Positions 1 to 7,214 of a stretch of 17,866 nucleotides of DNA are shown one piece after another. Each line of letters begins with the position of its first letter. Position 1 is the stretch's first letter. The notes beneath the pieces were generated by a model that worked only from the letters and a program-made list of their open reading frames with translations, did not search any database and was not told the DNA's origin. Location of the stretch: the NCBI GenBank assembly GCA_023387585.1, contig JAEWHZ010000373.1:1-17866 (forward strand), in the 5' to 3' direction. The DNA is from Pseudomonadota bacterium. Its GTDB lineage: Bacteria > Pseudomonadota > Alphaproteobacteria > Rhizobiales > Devosiaceae. Position numbers and translations under genes: made by a program.

Positions 1-401
1 AGGTTGCGCATGGTCTGGTAGAGCGGAACCGCGATGGCGTCGAACGGGATGAGGAAGCTGACGACCATCACGATGAAGACGATGTTGCGCCCGGGAAAGT
101 CGACCACGGCCAATGCGAAGGCCGCCGTGGAGCATATGGCAAGGCCCGCGATGATGGTGGCGGCGGTCACGATGATCGAATTCATGATCGCCAGACGGAA
201 CGGACCGGTCCACAGTTCGATGACATGCTCGAGCGTGAAGTCGATCGGCAGCAGGGTGCCCCAGCTCAGCGGCGAGAGATAGCGGAAGATGTCGTTCTCC
301 GGCCGCAGCGCGCTCACCGTGACCCACCAGAGCGGCAGAGCGAAGAGGATGGCGCACAGAACGGTGACGCTGATCCGGATCAGGCCGGCATTGTTGTTCA
401 T
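1..401 (-). CDS. ABC transporter permease, MalG/UgpE type (partial, C-terminus beyond left edge)
   Basis: This is the inner-membrane permease subunit of a CUT1-type (sugar/polyol family) importer. About 133 N-terminal residues are visible. They hold a first membrane helix (around residues 8-31), then the periplasmic stretch with 'LRPENDIF' that is typical of MalG-like proteins. Two more helices follow, the second leading into 'FLIPFDAIAVPLYQ', the LIP-type motif of this family. The EAA loop that binds the ATPase would lie outside the window. The ATG overlaps the stop of the upstream permease gene by four bases (ATGA), so the two are translationally coupled in one operon with the solute-binding protein gene. 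The partner ATPase is not seen in this operon; the likely one is encoded divergently at 3856-4941. Family assignment is firm, substrate is not. Confidence 0.88.
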   Translation of the reverse strand, partial: MNNNAGLIRISVTVLCAILFALPLWWVTVSALRPENDIFRYLSPLSWGTLLPIDFTLEHVIELWTGPFRLAIMNSIIVTAATIIAGLAICSTAAFALAVVDFPGRNIVFIVMVVSFLIPFDAIAVPLYQTMRN

Positions 402-1258
402 ATTCCTTTGTCCTCCGGCGAGCGCATCATGCGGAACTGGACCAGGACCACGGCCAGCACCGCCGCGACGAGGATCACCGTCGCCGCCATGGCGCTGCTG
501 CGATCGCCCGACACGAAGGCGCGGGTATAGATCTCGTTCATGATCAGATTGGTGGAGCCCTGGGGACCGCCGCTGGTCAGGATCTGCACCGGGGCGAACA
601 CCAGGAAGTTCGCCACCGTGTTCGCGACCAGGACGAAGGTCAGCGGTCGACGCAATTGCGGAAGGGTGACGTACCAGAATTGCTGGAGCCGATTGGCCCC
701 GTCGATCCGGACGGCCTCGTACAGGGACTTGGGAATGTCCTGCAGCCCGGCGAGGATGAACGTCATCCAATAGCCGACGCCGATCCAGCTCACGATGACG
801 ATGATCGATCCCATGGCCTGGTCGGAGGACGTCAGGAACCGCTGCGGCTCGAGCCCCATGGCGACCAATAGGGCGTTGACCGGTCCGTCAGGCCGGAACG
901 CGACCCCCCAGACGACGGCCGACACGCTTTGCGGTATGGCGACGGGCAGCAGGATGATGGCGCGCCACAATCCGACGAATGGAATGGCGGCGTTGACGAG
1001 CAGCGCCAGCGCCAGCGCGATGGCGATCTGCAGCGGTGCGACCACAACCAGGAACACCAGCGTCACCTGAAGGCTGCGCACGAAGATCGGGTCGCTGAAG
1101 ATGTAGGCGTAGTTCTCGAAGCTGTAGATCGTTTCCCCGGGAGCGAGCAGCGATTCATGTATCGCCGACGTTGCCGGCCAGATCCTGAGGAAAATCACCG
1201 CAATGACGGCTGGCGCCAGGAACGCTGCCGCGGCGAGCAGTTTGTTGCGATGTAGCAT
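398..1258 (-). CDS. ABC transporter permease, MalF/UgpA type
   Basis: This is the second inner-membrane permease of the importer, 286 residues and close to the usual length for the family. Six hydrophobic segments are visible at about residues 7-28, 61-90, 94-121, 148-171, 205-227 and 256-277. The cytoplasmic EAA loop is at residues 181-206 (EAVRIDGA... followed by LPQLRRP); it contacts the ATPase. The start is preceded by GGAG within the leader (gagctcc on the plus strand). It is the middle gene of the leftward operon: the binding-protein gene ends 77 bases upstream with a strong hairpin between, and the MalG-type gene overlaps its stop by four bases. CUT1 permeases of this kind usually carry sugars, polyols or glycerol phosphates. 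Here a nucleoside hydrolase encoded in the sister operon suggests a nucleoside-like cargo, which is inference. Confidence 0.92.
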   Translation of the reverse strand: MLHRNKLLAAAAFLAPAVIAVIFLRIWPATSAIHESLLAPGETIYSFENYAYIFSDPIFVRSLQVTLVFLVVVAPLQIAIALALALLVNAAIPFVGLWRAIILLPVAIPQSVSAVVWGVAFRPDGPVNALLVAMGLEPQRFLTSSDQAMGSIIVIVSWIGVGYWMTFILAGLQDIPKSLYEAVRIDGANRLQQFWYVTLPQLRRPLTFVLVANTVANFLVFAPVQILTSGGPQGSTNLIMNEIYTRAFVSGDRSSAMAATVILVAAVLAVVLVQFRMMRSPEDKGI

Positions 1259-1283
1259 CGAGATGAGCTCCGGAACTGTGAGA

Positions 1284-1314
1284 GAAGCCGGCTCCGTTGC
1301 ACGGACCCGGCTTC
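1284..1314 (-). promoter_or_regulatory. Intercistronic stem-loop between binding-protein and permease genes
   Basis: An 8-base perfect stem (GAAGCCGG/CCGGCTTC) is followed by one G-G mismatch (on the transcript strand) and an inner 4-base stem (TCCG/CGGA) around a 5-base loop. It lies in the 77-base gap between the solute-binding protein stop and the permease start and has no T-run. Such hairpins in binding-protein operons commonly protect the upstream mRNA or partly terminate transcription, giving more binding protein than permease. That role is inferred here. Confidence 0.6.
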
Positions 1315-1335
1315 ATATCTATCTCGGCTGAGACT

Positions 1336-2619
1336 TCAGCGGATGCGGGCCAGCTGCGATGTCAGCTGGTCCTGCGCCGACTGCAGGGTCTCCTCCACGT
1401 CGGCACCGTTGCGAAGGTCCGAAAACGCGCGGTTCATGACTGTTTCGAAGGCGACATAGCCCACCGTACGCGGACGCCCCACAGCCGTGTTCTGCAGCTC
1501 GTGCGTGATGATGTCGATCGCCGGGCCGACCTTGGGGGTCATTTCGGCGATGCCTTCGCGCCACATCTCGTAGGCCTCGGCGTTCACCGGCGGTAGCGGG
1601 TTCGACTCCGTGGTCTTGAGGGCGCCTTCGGCGGTCAGCGTGGCGAACTCGACGAAGCGGCGCGCCGCCTCCTCGTTCGCGGCATGCGGGTTGATGGCCA
1701 GGGCCCAGGACCCGGTCGCCGAGGCCGGCGTGCCGCCCTCGAAATACGGGATATAGGTCACGCCGTAATTCAGACCCTCGGCCTCTTCGAAACGCCCGAA
1801 GGTCCAAGGCCCGCCATAGAAGAACGCCACCTGGCCGTTGATGAACAGGTCGTTGGTCTGGTTGGGACTGACGCCGCGCGGGGCGATGCCGTCTTCGTAC
1901 AGATCACGATACCAGGTCGCTGTCCTGATCCAGCCCTCATTGGTCAGGTCCGGCTGCAGCAGGCCGTCGCCCGTGAGACCCGGACCGGCGCCGGCGGATT
2001 CGAACAGTGCCTGGAGCTGGTAGTAGCGGTCGACCTGCTGGAAGGTGAAGCCCCATTCCGCGCCGCCGTCCTGAGCCTGCTTGGCCATTTCGAGCAGCTC
2101 TTCCCAGGTCAGGCGGTCCTCGGGCGAGCTCGGGACCGGTTCAGGAATGCCGGCCTGCTCAAGCAGGTCGCGGTTGTAGAAGAGAAGCTGGGTCGAGGTC
2201 CACATCGGGAAGGCATGGAGGCGCCCCTCCCAGCTGACCTGCTCCTGGTCGACGGGGTTGGGCACGGCAGCAAGGATGCGCTCGCGATACGCTTCCTCGT
2301 CGGGCAGATAGCCGCGCGACGCGAAGGCTGGCACCCGGGGCGTATCGGCGGCGAAAACGTCGATGCTCGAATCCCCCTGTCCGACACGCGATTCGATCGC
2401 GGCGTTGAGGTCCTCGAACGGCACCTGCTGATAACGGATGTCGACATCCGGATTGGCGGCTTCGAAGGCTTCGATCACGGGCGCATAGACGAAGTCGGCA
2501 GCCTCGGCGAGAAAATTGACGACCGTCTGCTGGGCCAGCGCCGGACCGGCGCCGATGAGCGGCACGACCAGGGTCAGCGCCAAGAGCGATGCGCTCTTTT
2601 GGAAATTCGGAAAGGACAT
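1336..2619 (-). CDS. ABC transporter extracellular solute-binding protein, family 1
   Basis: This is a periplasmic substrate-capture protein of a CUT1-type importer (SBP_bac_1 family), 427 residues. Residues 1-29 form a signal peptide: a Lys at position 8, a hydrophobic core, then a cleavage site after 'GPALA'. The mature protein starts 'QQTVVNFLAEAADF'. Family features include 'VDIRYQQVPFEDLNAAIESRV', 'IDVFAADTPRVPAFASRG', 'AFPMWTSTQLLFYNRDLLEQAG', 'NGQVAFFYGGPW' and the late 'TGSWALAINPHAANEEAA'. An upstream in-frame ATG at 2658 was rejected. The ATG at 2619 has AGGAGGAG placed eight bases before it and starts a clean signal peptide, while the longer form would put 13 charged residues in front. 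First gene of the leftward operon, read from the operator-controlled promoter at 2651-2694. Nucleoside ABC importers more often use BMP/Med-type binding proteins, so this pairing is notable. The substrate cannot be read from the sequence. Confidence 0.93.
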   Translation of the reverse strand: MSFPNFQKSASLLALTLVVPLIGAGPALAQQTVVNFLAEAADFVYAPVIEAFEAANPDVDIRYQQVPFEDLNAAIESRVGQGDSSIDVFAADTPRVPAFASRGYLPDEEAYRERILAAVPNPVDQEQVSWEGRLHAFPMWTSTQLLFYNRDLLEQAGIPEPVPSSPEDRLTWEELLEMAKQAQDGGAEWGFTFQQVDRYYQLQALFESAGAGPGLTGDGLLQPDLTNEGWIRTATWYRDLYEDGIAPRGVSPNQTNDLFINGQVAFFYGGPWTFGRFEEAEGLNYGVTYIPYFEGGTPASATGSWALAINPHAANEEAARRFVEFATLTAEGALKTTESNPLPPVNAEAYEMWREGIAEMTPKVGPAIDIITHELQNTAVGRPRTVGYVAFETVMNRAFSDLRNGADVEETLQSAQDQLTSQLARIR

Positions 2620-2650
2620 GGTTTCTCCTCCTGTCTTCCGCCATGCATTT

Positions 2651-2666
2651 CTGCACACGCTTGCAG
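2651..2666 (-). promoter_or_regulatory. LacI-type operator O1 at the binding-protein operon promoter
   Basis: The minus strand reads CTGCAAGCGTGTGCAG, an inverted repeat around a central CG, the usual shape of a LacI-family operator. The plus strand reads CTGCACACGCTTGCAG, which differs at only two of 16 positions from the site at 3760-3775. It overlaps the last two bases of the -10 box and covers the expected transcription start, so a bound repressor should block initiation. Confidence 0.78.
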
Positions 2667-2694
2667 ATTAGGGGTTATGCCCTCGGCACGTCAA
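2665..2694 (-). promoter_or_regulatory. Sigma-70-type promoter for the binding-protein/permease operon
   Basis: On the minus strand a TTGACG -35 box (2689-2694) and a TAATCT -10 box (2665-2670) are separated by 18 bases. The -35 box lies inside the 3' end of the upstream lacI-type gene. Spacing and sequence repeat the arrangement of the divergent promoter at 3732-3761. The start of transcription would be near 2658, giving a leader of about 40 bases before the ATG at 2619. Confidence 0.65.
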
Positions 2695-3715
2695 TCTCCG
2701 ATCGGCCCGCTCCCGTCGATTCGCGCTCCACCAGCGTTCCGGGCACGAGGATGTGCCGCCCGGGCTGGCTGTCGCCCGAAATGGCCGCGGCGATCTCCTC
2801 GACGGCGAGGGTCACCATGCGCTCGACATTCTGATCGACGGAGGTGAGGCGATAGGTGGCCCAGCTCGCGGCATCCGAATTGTCGAAGCCGGCGACGGCC
2901 AGGTCGCGCGGCGTATCGAGGCCGAATTCCTTCATCGCCACATCCAGCACGGCAACCGCCATGAGATCGTTTGCGCAGAAAATCGCGTCGGGCCGATTCC
3001 GTTGCGACAGCAATTCGCGCGCTGCCCGCAAGCCGCCTTCGTGGGAATAATTGCCGATCGCGCGGCCATGCAGCGTGCCGCCGAGTTCCGACAGCCTTGC
3101 ACGAAAGCCTCTTTCGCGGTCGCGGCTGCTCGACGTATCCGGCTCGCCAGTCATGAACGCTATGCGCTTGCGGCCGATCCGGGTGAACAGTTCCGCCACC
3201 GACGCCCCGCCTGCCTCGTTGTCGCAGGTAATCGAGGCGATCGTGTCGATCTCGAGATAGCGATTGATGGCGATCACGGGCGTGTCGCCCTGCGCGCAGC
3301 GGACCGACATCTTGGACGAAAGGCTCGTATTGGTGAGCACGAGCGCATCGACGCGATAGGACAGCAATTGCGAGATGCGCTCGTCATTGCTCGTCTCGTC
3401 GGCGATGAACGTCACCGCCGCCATGCCCGCCTTCTGGATCTCCTCGATAAGTCGTTGCAGCAGCGTCGCGTAGAACGGATTGTCGAGGTGGGTGGTGATG
3501 ACGCCGACCAGATAGGTCCGGCTCGTCGTGAGGCTTCGCGCCAGCATGTCCGGCCGGTAGCCGAGCAGTTCCGCGGCCCGCTGCACCTTGGCGCGCGTGG
3601 CCTTCGAGACATAGGCGCCCGGCGTGAACGCACGCGAGACCGCCGAGCGCGAAACGCCGGCCAGGCGGGCCACGTCGTTCGCGGTAATTCGTCCACTGAC
3701 AGTCTGATCGGCCAT
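2675..3715 (-). CDS. LacI-family transcriptional repressor
   Basis: This DNA-binding regulator probably senses the imported substrate or a breakdown product of it. It has 346 residues, the normal length. The N-terminal helix-turn-helix is at about residues 11-32 ('TANDVARLAGVSRSAVSRAF'), and the hinge region ('ELLGYRPDMLARSLTT') at about 49-64. A periplasmic-binding-protein-like sensor domain fills the rest ('YLVGVITTHLDNPFYATLL', 'AIFCANDLMAVAVLDVAMKEFGLDTPRDLAVAGFDNSD'). The ATG at 3715 was preferred to one ten codons upstream because GGAG stands eight bases before it and because LacI-type proteins normally start close to the helix-turn-helix. The gene sits between the two operons it probably controls, and both have near-identical operators in front. 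The operator at 3760-3775 also lies upstream of this gene, so autoregulation is likely. Its ligand is unknown. Confidence 0.94.
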   Translation of the reverse strand: MADQTVSGRITANDVARLAGVSRSAVSRAFTPGAYVSKATRAKVQRAAELLGYRPDMLARSLTTSRTYLVGVITTHLDNPFYATLLQRLIEEIQKAGMAAVTFIADETSNDERISQLLSYRVDALVLTNTSLSSKMSVRCAQGDTPVIAINRYLEIDTIASITCDNEAGGASVAELFTRIGRKRIAFMTGEPDTSSSRDRERGFRARLSELGGTLHGRAIGNYSHEGGLRAARELLSQRNRPDAIFCANDLMAVAVLDVAMKEFGLDTPRDLAVAGFDNSDAASWATYRLTSVDQNVERMVTLAVEEIAAAISGDSQPGRHILVPGTLVERESTGAGRSEIDVPRA

Positions 3716-3731
3716 CGTTCCATCTCCGCCC

Positions 3732-3761
3732 TTGACGCACTCCATATGCTACACCAATACT
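3732..3761 (+). promoter_or_regulatory. Sigma-70-type promoter for the ATPase/hydrolase operon
   Basis: TTGACG (3732-3737) and AATACT (3756-3761) are separated by 18 bases. The -10 box is weak (four of six consensus bases). Support comes from the fact that the other promoter of the locus has the same -35 box, the same spacer length, and a -10 box likewise ending in CT that begins the operator. The leader to the ATG at 3856 would be about 85-90 bases. Confidence 0.6.
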
Positions 3762-3775
3762 GCACCCGCGTGCAG
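3760..3775 (+). promoter_or_regulatory. LacI-type operator O2 in the lacI/ATPase divergent region
   Basis: The site is CTGCACCCGCGTGCAG: two perfect 6-base half-sites around CCGC, with a central CG. The flanks add AAT and ATT on the outside, with one unpaired base on each side. It sits directly over the expected start of the rightward transcript and upstream of the leftward lacI-type gene, so it could control both. It matches O1 (2651-2666) at 14 of 16 positions. Confidence 0.8.
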
Positions 3776-3855
3776 AATTAAGAAGACGGGAGATTTCGTC
3801 CCCGGCGCCGACTGCCGCAGAAGCCTTAATGGCCACGCAAAGAGGAAGGACGCAG

Positions 3856-4941
3856 ATGTCCAGCGTCGAACTCGTAAACATGCGCAAGTCGTATGGAACG
3901 ACCGCCGTCATTCACGATCTGAGCCTCACGATCGCCGATGGTGAGTTCCTGGCGCTCGTTGGTCCGTCGGGCTGTGGAAAATCGACCCTGCTGCGCATGA
4001 TCGCCGGCCTCGAGGACATTACGGGCGGCGAGGTCCGGATCGACGGCCGCGTGGTCAACAGGATCGACCCCAAGGGCCGCAACATCGCGATGGTGTTCCA
4101 GAACTACGCCTTGTACCCGCATATGTCGGTGCGCGAGAACATCTCGCTGAACCTTCGCTTGTCGCGCGTGCCGCGCAAGGAGATCGAGGATCGCGTACAG
4201 GCGGCAGCCGCATTGCTCGACATCGGCGATCTGCTGGACCGGCGTCCCTCGCAGTTGTCCGGCGGCCAGCGCCAGCGCGTCGCCATGGGCCGCGCCATCG
4301 TGCGCAACCCGGCCGTCTTCCTGTTCGACGAGCCGCTGAGCAATCTCGATGCCAAGTTGCGCGTGCAGATGCGCACGGAGATCAAGTCGTTCCACACCAA
4401 GGTCGCGACCACCTCGATCTACGTGACCCACGACCAGATCGAGGCCATGACGCTGGCGGACCGCATCGTCGTGCTCAACGCCGGACGGATCGAGCAGGTC
4501 GGCTCGCCGCTCGAGCTTTATGAATCGCCGCAGAACCTGTTCGTCGCGGGCTTCATCGGCTCTCCGGCGATGAATTTCGTGCCCGGAACCATAGCCCCCG
4601 CCGGCGACAAGCCTGCGGTGAAGGTTCTGGGCGGCGATCTCGCCAGTGCCGCCGGCCAGCCTGCGGAAGCCGGCCGCGAGGTCACCGTCGGCCTGCGGCC
4701 CGAGCATCTGCTGCTCGCCGGCCCGGATGACGACAACACCATTCGCGCAACCGTCTCGCATGTCGAGCCGACCGGGGCGCAGACGCACCTCGTGGTCGAG
4801 GCGGACGGCCGACCGCTGACGGTCGTGCTGAACGACACCGCCGCGCCGAAGCGCGGCGAGGCGATCGCGCTGTCGATCCGGCCTGACCGCGTCTATCTGT
4901 TCGACCGCAAAACCGGCGCCAGGCTGGGCGAATCCGCCTAA
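3856..4941 (+). CDS. ABC transporter ATP-binding protein, UgpC/MalK type
   Basis: This is the cytoplasmic ATPase that drives the CUT1-type importer, 361 residues. Walker A is GPSGCGKST at residues 36-44, the signature LSGGQ at 134-138, Walker B ends in D158 with catalytic E159, and the H-loop histidine is H192. The C-terminal third (about residues 235-361) is the MOI/TOBE-type regulatory domain with the family motif 'VTVGLRPEHLLLAG' and an ending 'LSIRPDRVYLFD'. An in-frame ATG nine codons upstream was rejected: the ATG at 3856 has AGGAAGGA six bases before it and begins right at the first strand of the fold ('VELVNMRKSYG'). The gene is separated from its permeases by the lacI-type gene and is transcribed the other way, but shares their operator. 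UgpC-type ATPases can serve several transporters, so it may not be exclusive to this one. Confidence 0.94.
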   Translation: MSSVELVNMRKSYGTTAVIHDLSLTIADGEFLALVGPSGCGKSTLLRMIAGLEDITGGEVRIDGRVVNRIDPKGRNIAMVFQNYALYPHMSVRENISLNLRLSRVPRKEIEDRVQAAAALLDIGDLLDRRPSQLSGGQRQRVAMGRAIVRNPAVFLFDEPLSNLDAKLRVQMRTEIKSFHTKVATTSIYVTHDQIEAMTLADRIVVLNAGRIEQVGSPLELYESPQNLFVAGFIGSPAMNFVPGTIAPAGDKPAVKVLGGDLASAAGQPAEAGREVTVGLRPEHLLLAGPDDDNTIRATVSHVEPTGAQTHLVVEADGRPLTVVLNDTAAPKRGEAIALSIRPDRVYLFDRKTGARLGESA

Positions 4942-4978
4942 CCGCGCCCCCGACCGTCAACCCAGGAGGATATCGCAA

Positions 4979-5899
4979 ATGGCCCTGAGCGCCGCAGAAC
5001 GGCTGAAGATGCTCGAACCACCCACGGGCAGGGTCCGTGTGGTCATGGATACGGATACCTTTAACGAGATCGACGACCAGTTCGCCATCGTACAGATGAT
5101 GCTGTCGAGCGACCGGCTCGATGTCGAGGCCATCTACGCCGCGCCCTTCTTCAACAAGCGTGCCAGCAGCCCCGGCGACGGCATGGAGCGCAGCTACGAC
5201 GAAATCCTGCAATTGCTGTCGCGGCTGGACATCTCGCCCGATGGCCTGGTGCATCGCGGCGTCACCGAATATGTAGGTCCCTCGAAGCAGGCGCGCCCGG
5301 CGGCCGCGGTCGACGACCTGATCGCCCGCGCCAGGAGCGGCTCGGTCGACAACCCGCTCTATGTCATCGCCATCGGCGCGATCTCCAACGTCGCATCGGC
5401 GCTGATCAAGGCGCCCGAGATCGCCGACAAGATGGTCGTCATCTGGCTTGGCGGCCATGCGCTCGAATGGCCCCACGCCGTCGAGTTCAACCTGAAGCAG
5501 GATGTCGGCGGCGCCCAGGTGCTGTTCGACAGCGGCGTACCGCTCGTGCTGGTGCCGTGCATGGGGGTGACGTCGCACCTGCTGAGCACCGTGCCCGAGA
5601 TCGAGAAATACGTCGAAGTCCATGGCGAGATCGGAAAATTCCTCGCCATGCGCTACAAGGGCTATTCGGACGATCATGTCGGCTGGTCGAAGGAAATCTG
5701 GGACATGGCGGCCGTCGGCTGGCTGCTCGATCCGAGCTGGACGCCCAGCGTCATCGTGTCGACGCCGATCCTCACCGACCAGATTACCTGGAGCTTCGAC
5801 GCCTCGCGCCACGCCATGCGCTACGTGACCCATGTGCGGCGCGATCCCATCCTGAAGGATTTTTTCCACAAGCTGGCGAACTTCGCCTCCGGCAAGTGA
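4979..5899 (+). CDS. Nucleoside hydrolase (IU-NH family) with an NEIDDQ-type metal motif
   Basis: This enzyme likely cleaves the N-glycosidic bond of a ribonucleoside to free base and ribose, in the cytoplasm (no signal peptide is seen). It has 306 residues, usual for the family. The Ca-binding loop is D24-T-D26-T-F-N29-E30-I-D32-D33-Q34. The family normally has DxD-P-G-x-D-D, so this loop is two residues longer and lacks the Pro-Gly. Other family landmarks are 'IGAISNVASAL', 'WLGGHA...WPHAVEFN' with E169 and N171 (the usual E-x-N ribose contacts), and a C-terminal 'DASRHAMRYVTHV' around D274 and H278. AGGAGG lies ten bases before the ATG. It is the second gene after the transporter ATPase with a 37-base gap, so it is probably co-transcribed under the same LacI operator. 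A different N-glycoside substrate is possible. Confidence 0.87.
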   Translation: MALSAAERLKMLEPPTGRVRVVMDTDTFNEIDDQFAIVQMMLSSDRLDVEAIYAAPFFNKRASSPGDGMERSYDEILQLLSRLDISPDGLVHRGVTEYVGPSKQARPAAAVDDLIARARSGSVDNPLYVIAIGAISNVASALIKAPEIADKMVVIWLGGHALEWPHAVEFNLKQDVGGAQVLFDSGVPLVLVPCMGVTSHLLSTVPEIEKYVEVHGEIGKFLAMRYKGYSDDHVGWSKEIWDMAAVGWLLDPSWTPSVIVSTPILTDQITWSFDASRHAMRYVTHVRRDPILKDFFHKLANFASGK

Positions 5900-5905
5900 G
5901 CTCGG

Positions 5906-5932
5906 GTCGCGGGCGGCGATTTCGCCCGCGAC
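5906..5932 (+). terminator. Hairpin after the nucleoside hydrolase gene (possible terminator)
   Basis: A perfect 10-base GC-rich stem, GTCGCGGGCG/CGCCCGCGAC, encloses a 7-base loop and begins seven bases after the hydrolase stop codon. No T-run follows, so intrinsic termination is uncertain. It may instead stabilise the 3' end of the mRNA. Its place at the end of the two-gene operon supports a 3'-end role. Confidence 0.5.
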
Positions 5933-6049
5933 CGTCCCGCCGTCATCGGATCGTTCCGGTGCTTCAAGCGTACCGGGATCGCTTCCGCACACATTCGATG
6001 CTAGGCCACGACATCTTTCGCGGTCAGCCATCGGATCCCCCATCGCGCC

Positions 6050-7132
6050 ATGATAGCCGTCAAGATCGATATCGTGGTGATCGGCGCCGGGCAGGCGGGG
6101 CTGTCTTCGGCTTATCACCTGCGCAGGCTGGGGCTTGAGCCGGATCGGGATTTCGTCACGTTCGATCGCTCGCCCGGGCCTGGCGGTGCGTGGCAGTTTC
6201 GCTGGCCGTCGCTGACCCTCGCCGCGGCCAATCGTGTCCACGACCTTCCCGGCCTGAAGCTTGCGGACGTGGTCGATGTCGATGTGGCGGGGCGGGTGCA
6301 GGCCGCTGTCGCCGTGCCGCGATATTATGAGGCCTATGAGAGAACGTTCGACTTGCGCGTCCATCGCCCGGTCGGGATCGCGGTCGTCTGCAACCGCGGC
6401 GAAAGGCTGCGGGTCGAAACCGGGGCCGGAATCTTCTCGGCACGCGGCATCATCAATGCGACGGGAACCTGGGAGACGCCGTATATTCCCGACTATCCCG
6501 GCCGCGACCTGTTCAAGGGGCAGCAGCTTCATACGCGGGACTACCGGACGGCGGAGCAGTTCGCCGGACAGCACGTCATCGTCGTCGGCGCCGGCATATC
6601 GGCGATCCAACTGCTGAACGAGATTTCCCGTGTCACCTCGACCACCTGGGTCACCCGCCGCGAGCCGGAGTTCCGCGAAGGCCCGTTCTCGACGGAAGAC
6701 GGCCGGGCCGCTGTCGCCCTTGTCGAGGAGCGCGTGAGGCGTGGGCTTCCGCCGGCCTCCGTCGTCTCGGTGACCGGCATTCCCGTCACGCCCGCCATCG
6801 TAGAGATGCGCGAGCGCGGCGCTCTCGAACGCCTGCCCATGTTCAGCGAGATCACGGAACAGGGCGTTCGATGGCCGGACGGCAGCGAAGAACGGGCCGA
6901 CATCATCCTGTGGTGCACCGGCTTTCGCAGCTCGCTCGACCACCTTGCGCCCCTGCAATTGCGCGAGGACAGCGGCGGCATCCTCATGGACGGACGCCTG
7001 GCCACCCGCGTCGCCAGGGACCCCCGCATCCACCTGGTGGGGTACGGCCCGTCCGCATCGACGATCGGTGCCAACCGGGCAGGAGGGGCGGCGGCCCGGG
7101 AGCTGGTCGCCGAACTCGGCATGGGTTCTTGA
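6050..7132 (+). CDS. FAD-dependent monooxygenase-like protein (CzcO/FMO group)
   Basis: This is a flavoprotein oxidoreductase of 360 residues. An N-terminal FAD-binding Rossmann motif, GAGQAG, is at residues 12-17 ('DIVVIGAGQAGLSSAYHL'), followed by 'GPGGAWQFRWPSL'. An FMO-like fingerprint F155-x-G-xxx-H161-TRDY follows, then a second dinucleotide motif GAGISA at 180-185 for NAD(P)H, in which the last Gly is Ala as in many bacterial relatives. The 'INATGTW' stretch (136-142) fits the ATG motif between the domains, and the C-terminus returns to FAD binding ('HLVGYGPSASTIGANRAGG'). It is shorter than classical FMOs (about 450 or more), fitting the compact bacterial CzcO-like group. There is no strong ribosome binding site. 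It lies 150 bases after the hydrolase gene and past a hairpin, so it is probably a separate unit. The substrate is unknown. Confidence 0.85.
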   Translation: MIAVKIDIVVIGAGQAGLSSAYHLRRLGLEPDRDFVTFDRSPGPGGAWQFRWPSLTLAAANRVHDLPGLKLADVVDVDVAGRVQAAVAVPRYYEAYERTFDLRVHRPVGIAVVCNRGERLRVETGAGIFSARGIINATGTWETPYIPDYPGRDLFKGQQLHTRDYRTAEQFAGQHVIVVGAGISAIQLLNEISRVTSTTWVTRREPEFREGPFSTEDGRAAVALVEERVRRGLPPASVVSVTGIPVTPAIVEMRERGALERLPMFSEITEQGVRWPDGSEERADIILWCTGFRSSLDHLAPLQLREDSGGILMDGRLATRVARDPRIHLVGYGPSASTIGANRAGGAAARELVAELGMGS

Positions 7133-7214
7133 CATTGCCGGCCCCGGACCATCGGTCCACCTCACATCCGTGTGCCTTCTTGCACCCGTCTCGTCCTGGC
7201 GCCATGTCTGCGGC

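Noticed and set aside
1684..2847. A 387-codon plus-strand frame opposite the binding-protein gene
   Set aside because: It is a shadow of the binding-protein and lacI-type genes with no recognisable motif and composition typical of antisense frames.
2753..3781. A 342-codon plus-strand frame opposite the LacI-type gene
   Set aside because: Shadow of the repressor gene; the repressor has a full helix-turn-helix and sensor domain.
3776..3855. A leftward promoter for the lacI-type gene
   Set aside because: I looked for -35/-10 pairs on the minus strand upstream of 3715 and found none with acceptable sequence and spacing, so none is annotated although one must exist.
5948..5987. Direct repeat GGATCG-TTCCG / GGATCGCTTCCG and an imperfect CCGGT...ACCGG hairpin before the monooxygenase gene
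   Set aside because: The repeats are imperfect and short, with common bases for this GC content; no clear promoter accompanies them.
7129..7134. A perfect TTGACA -35-like box at the end of the monooxygenase gene
   Set aside because: No -10-like sequence occurs 15-19 bases downstream; the bases are part of the stop codon region.
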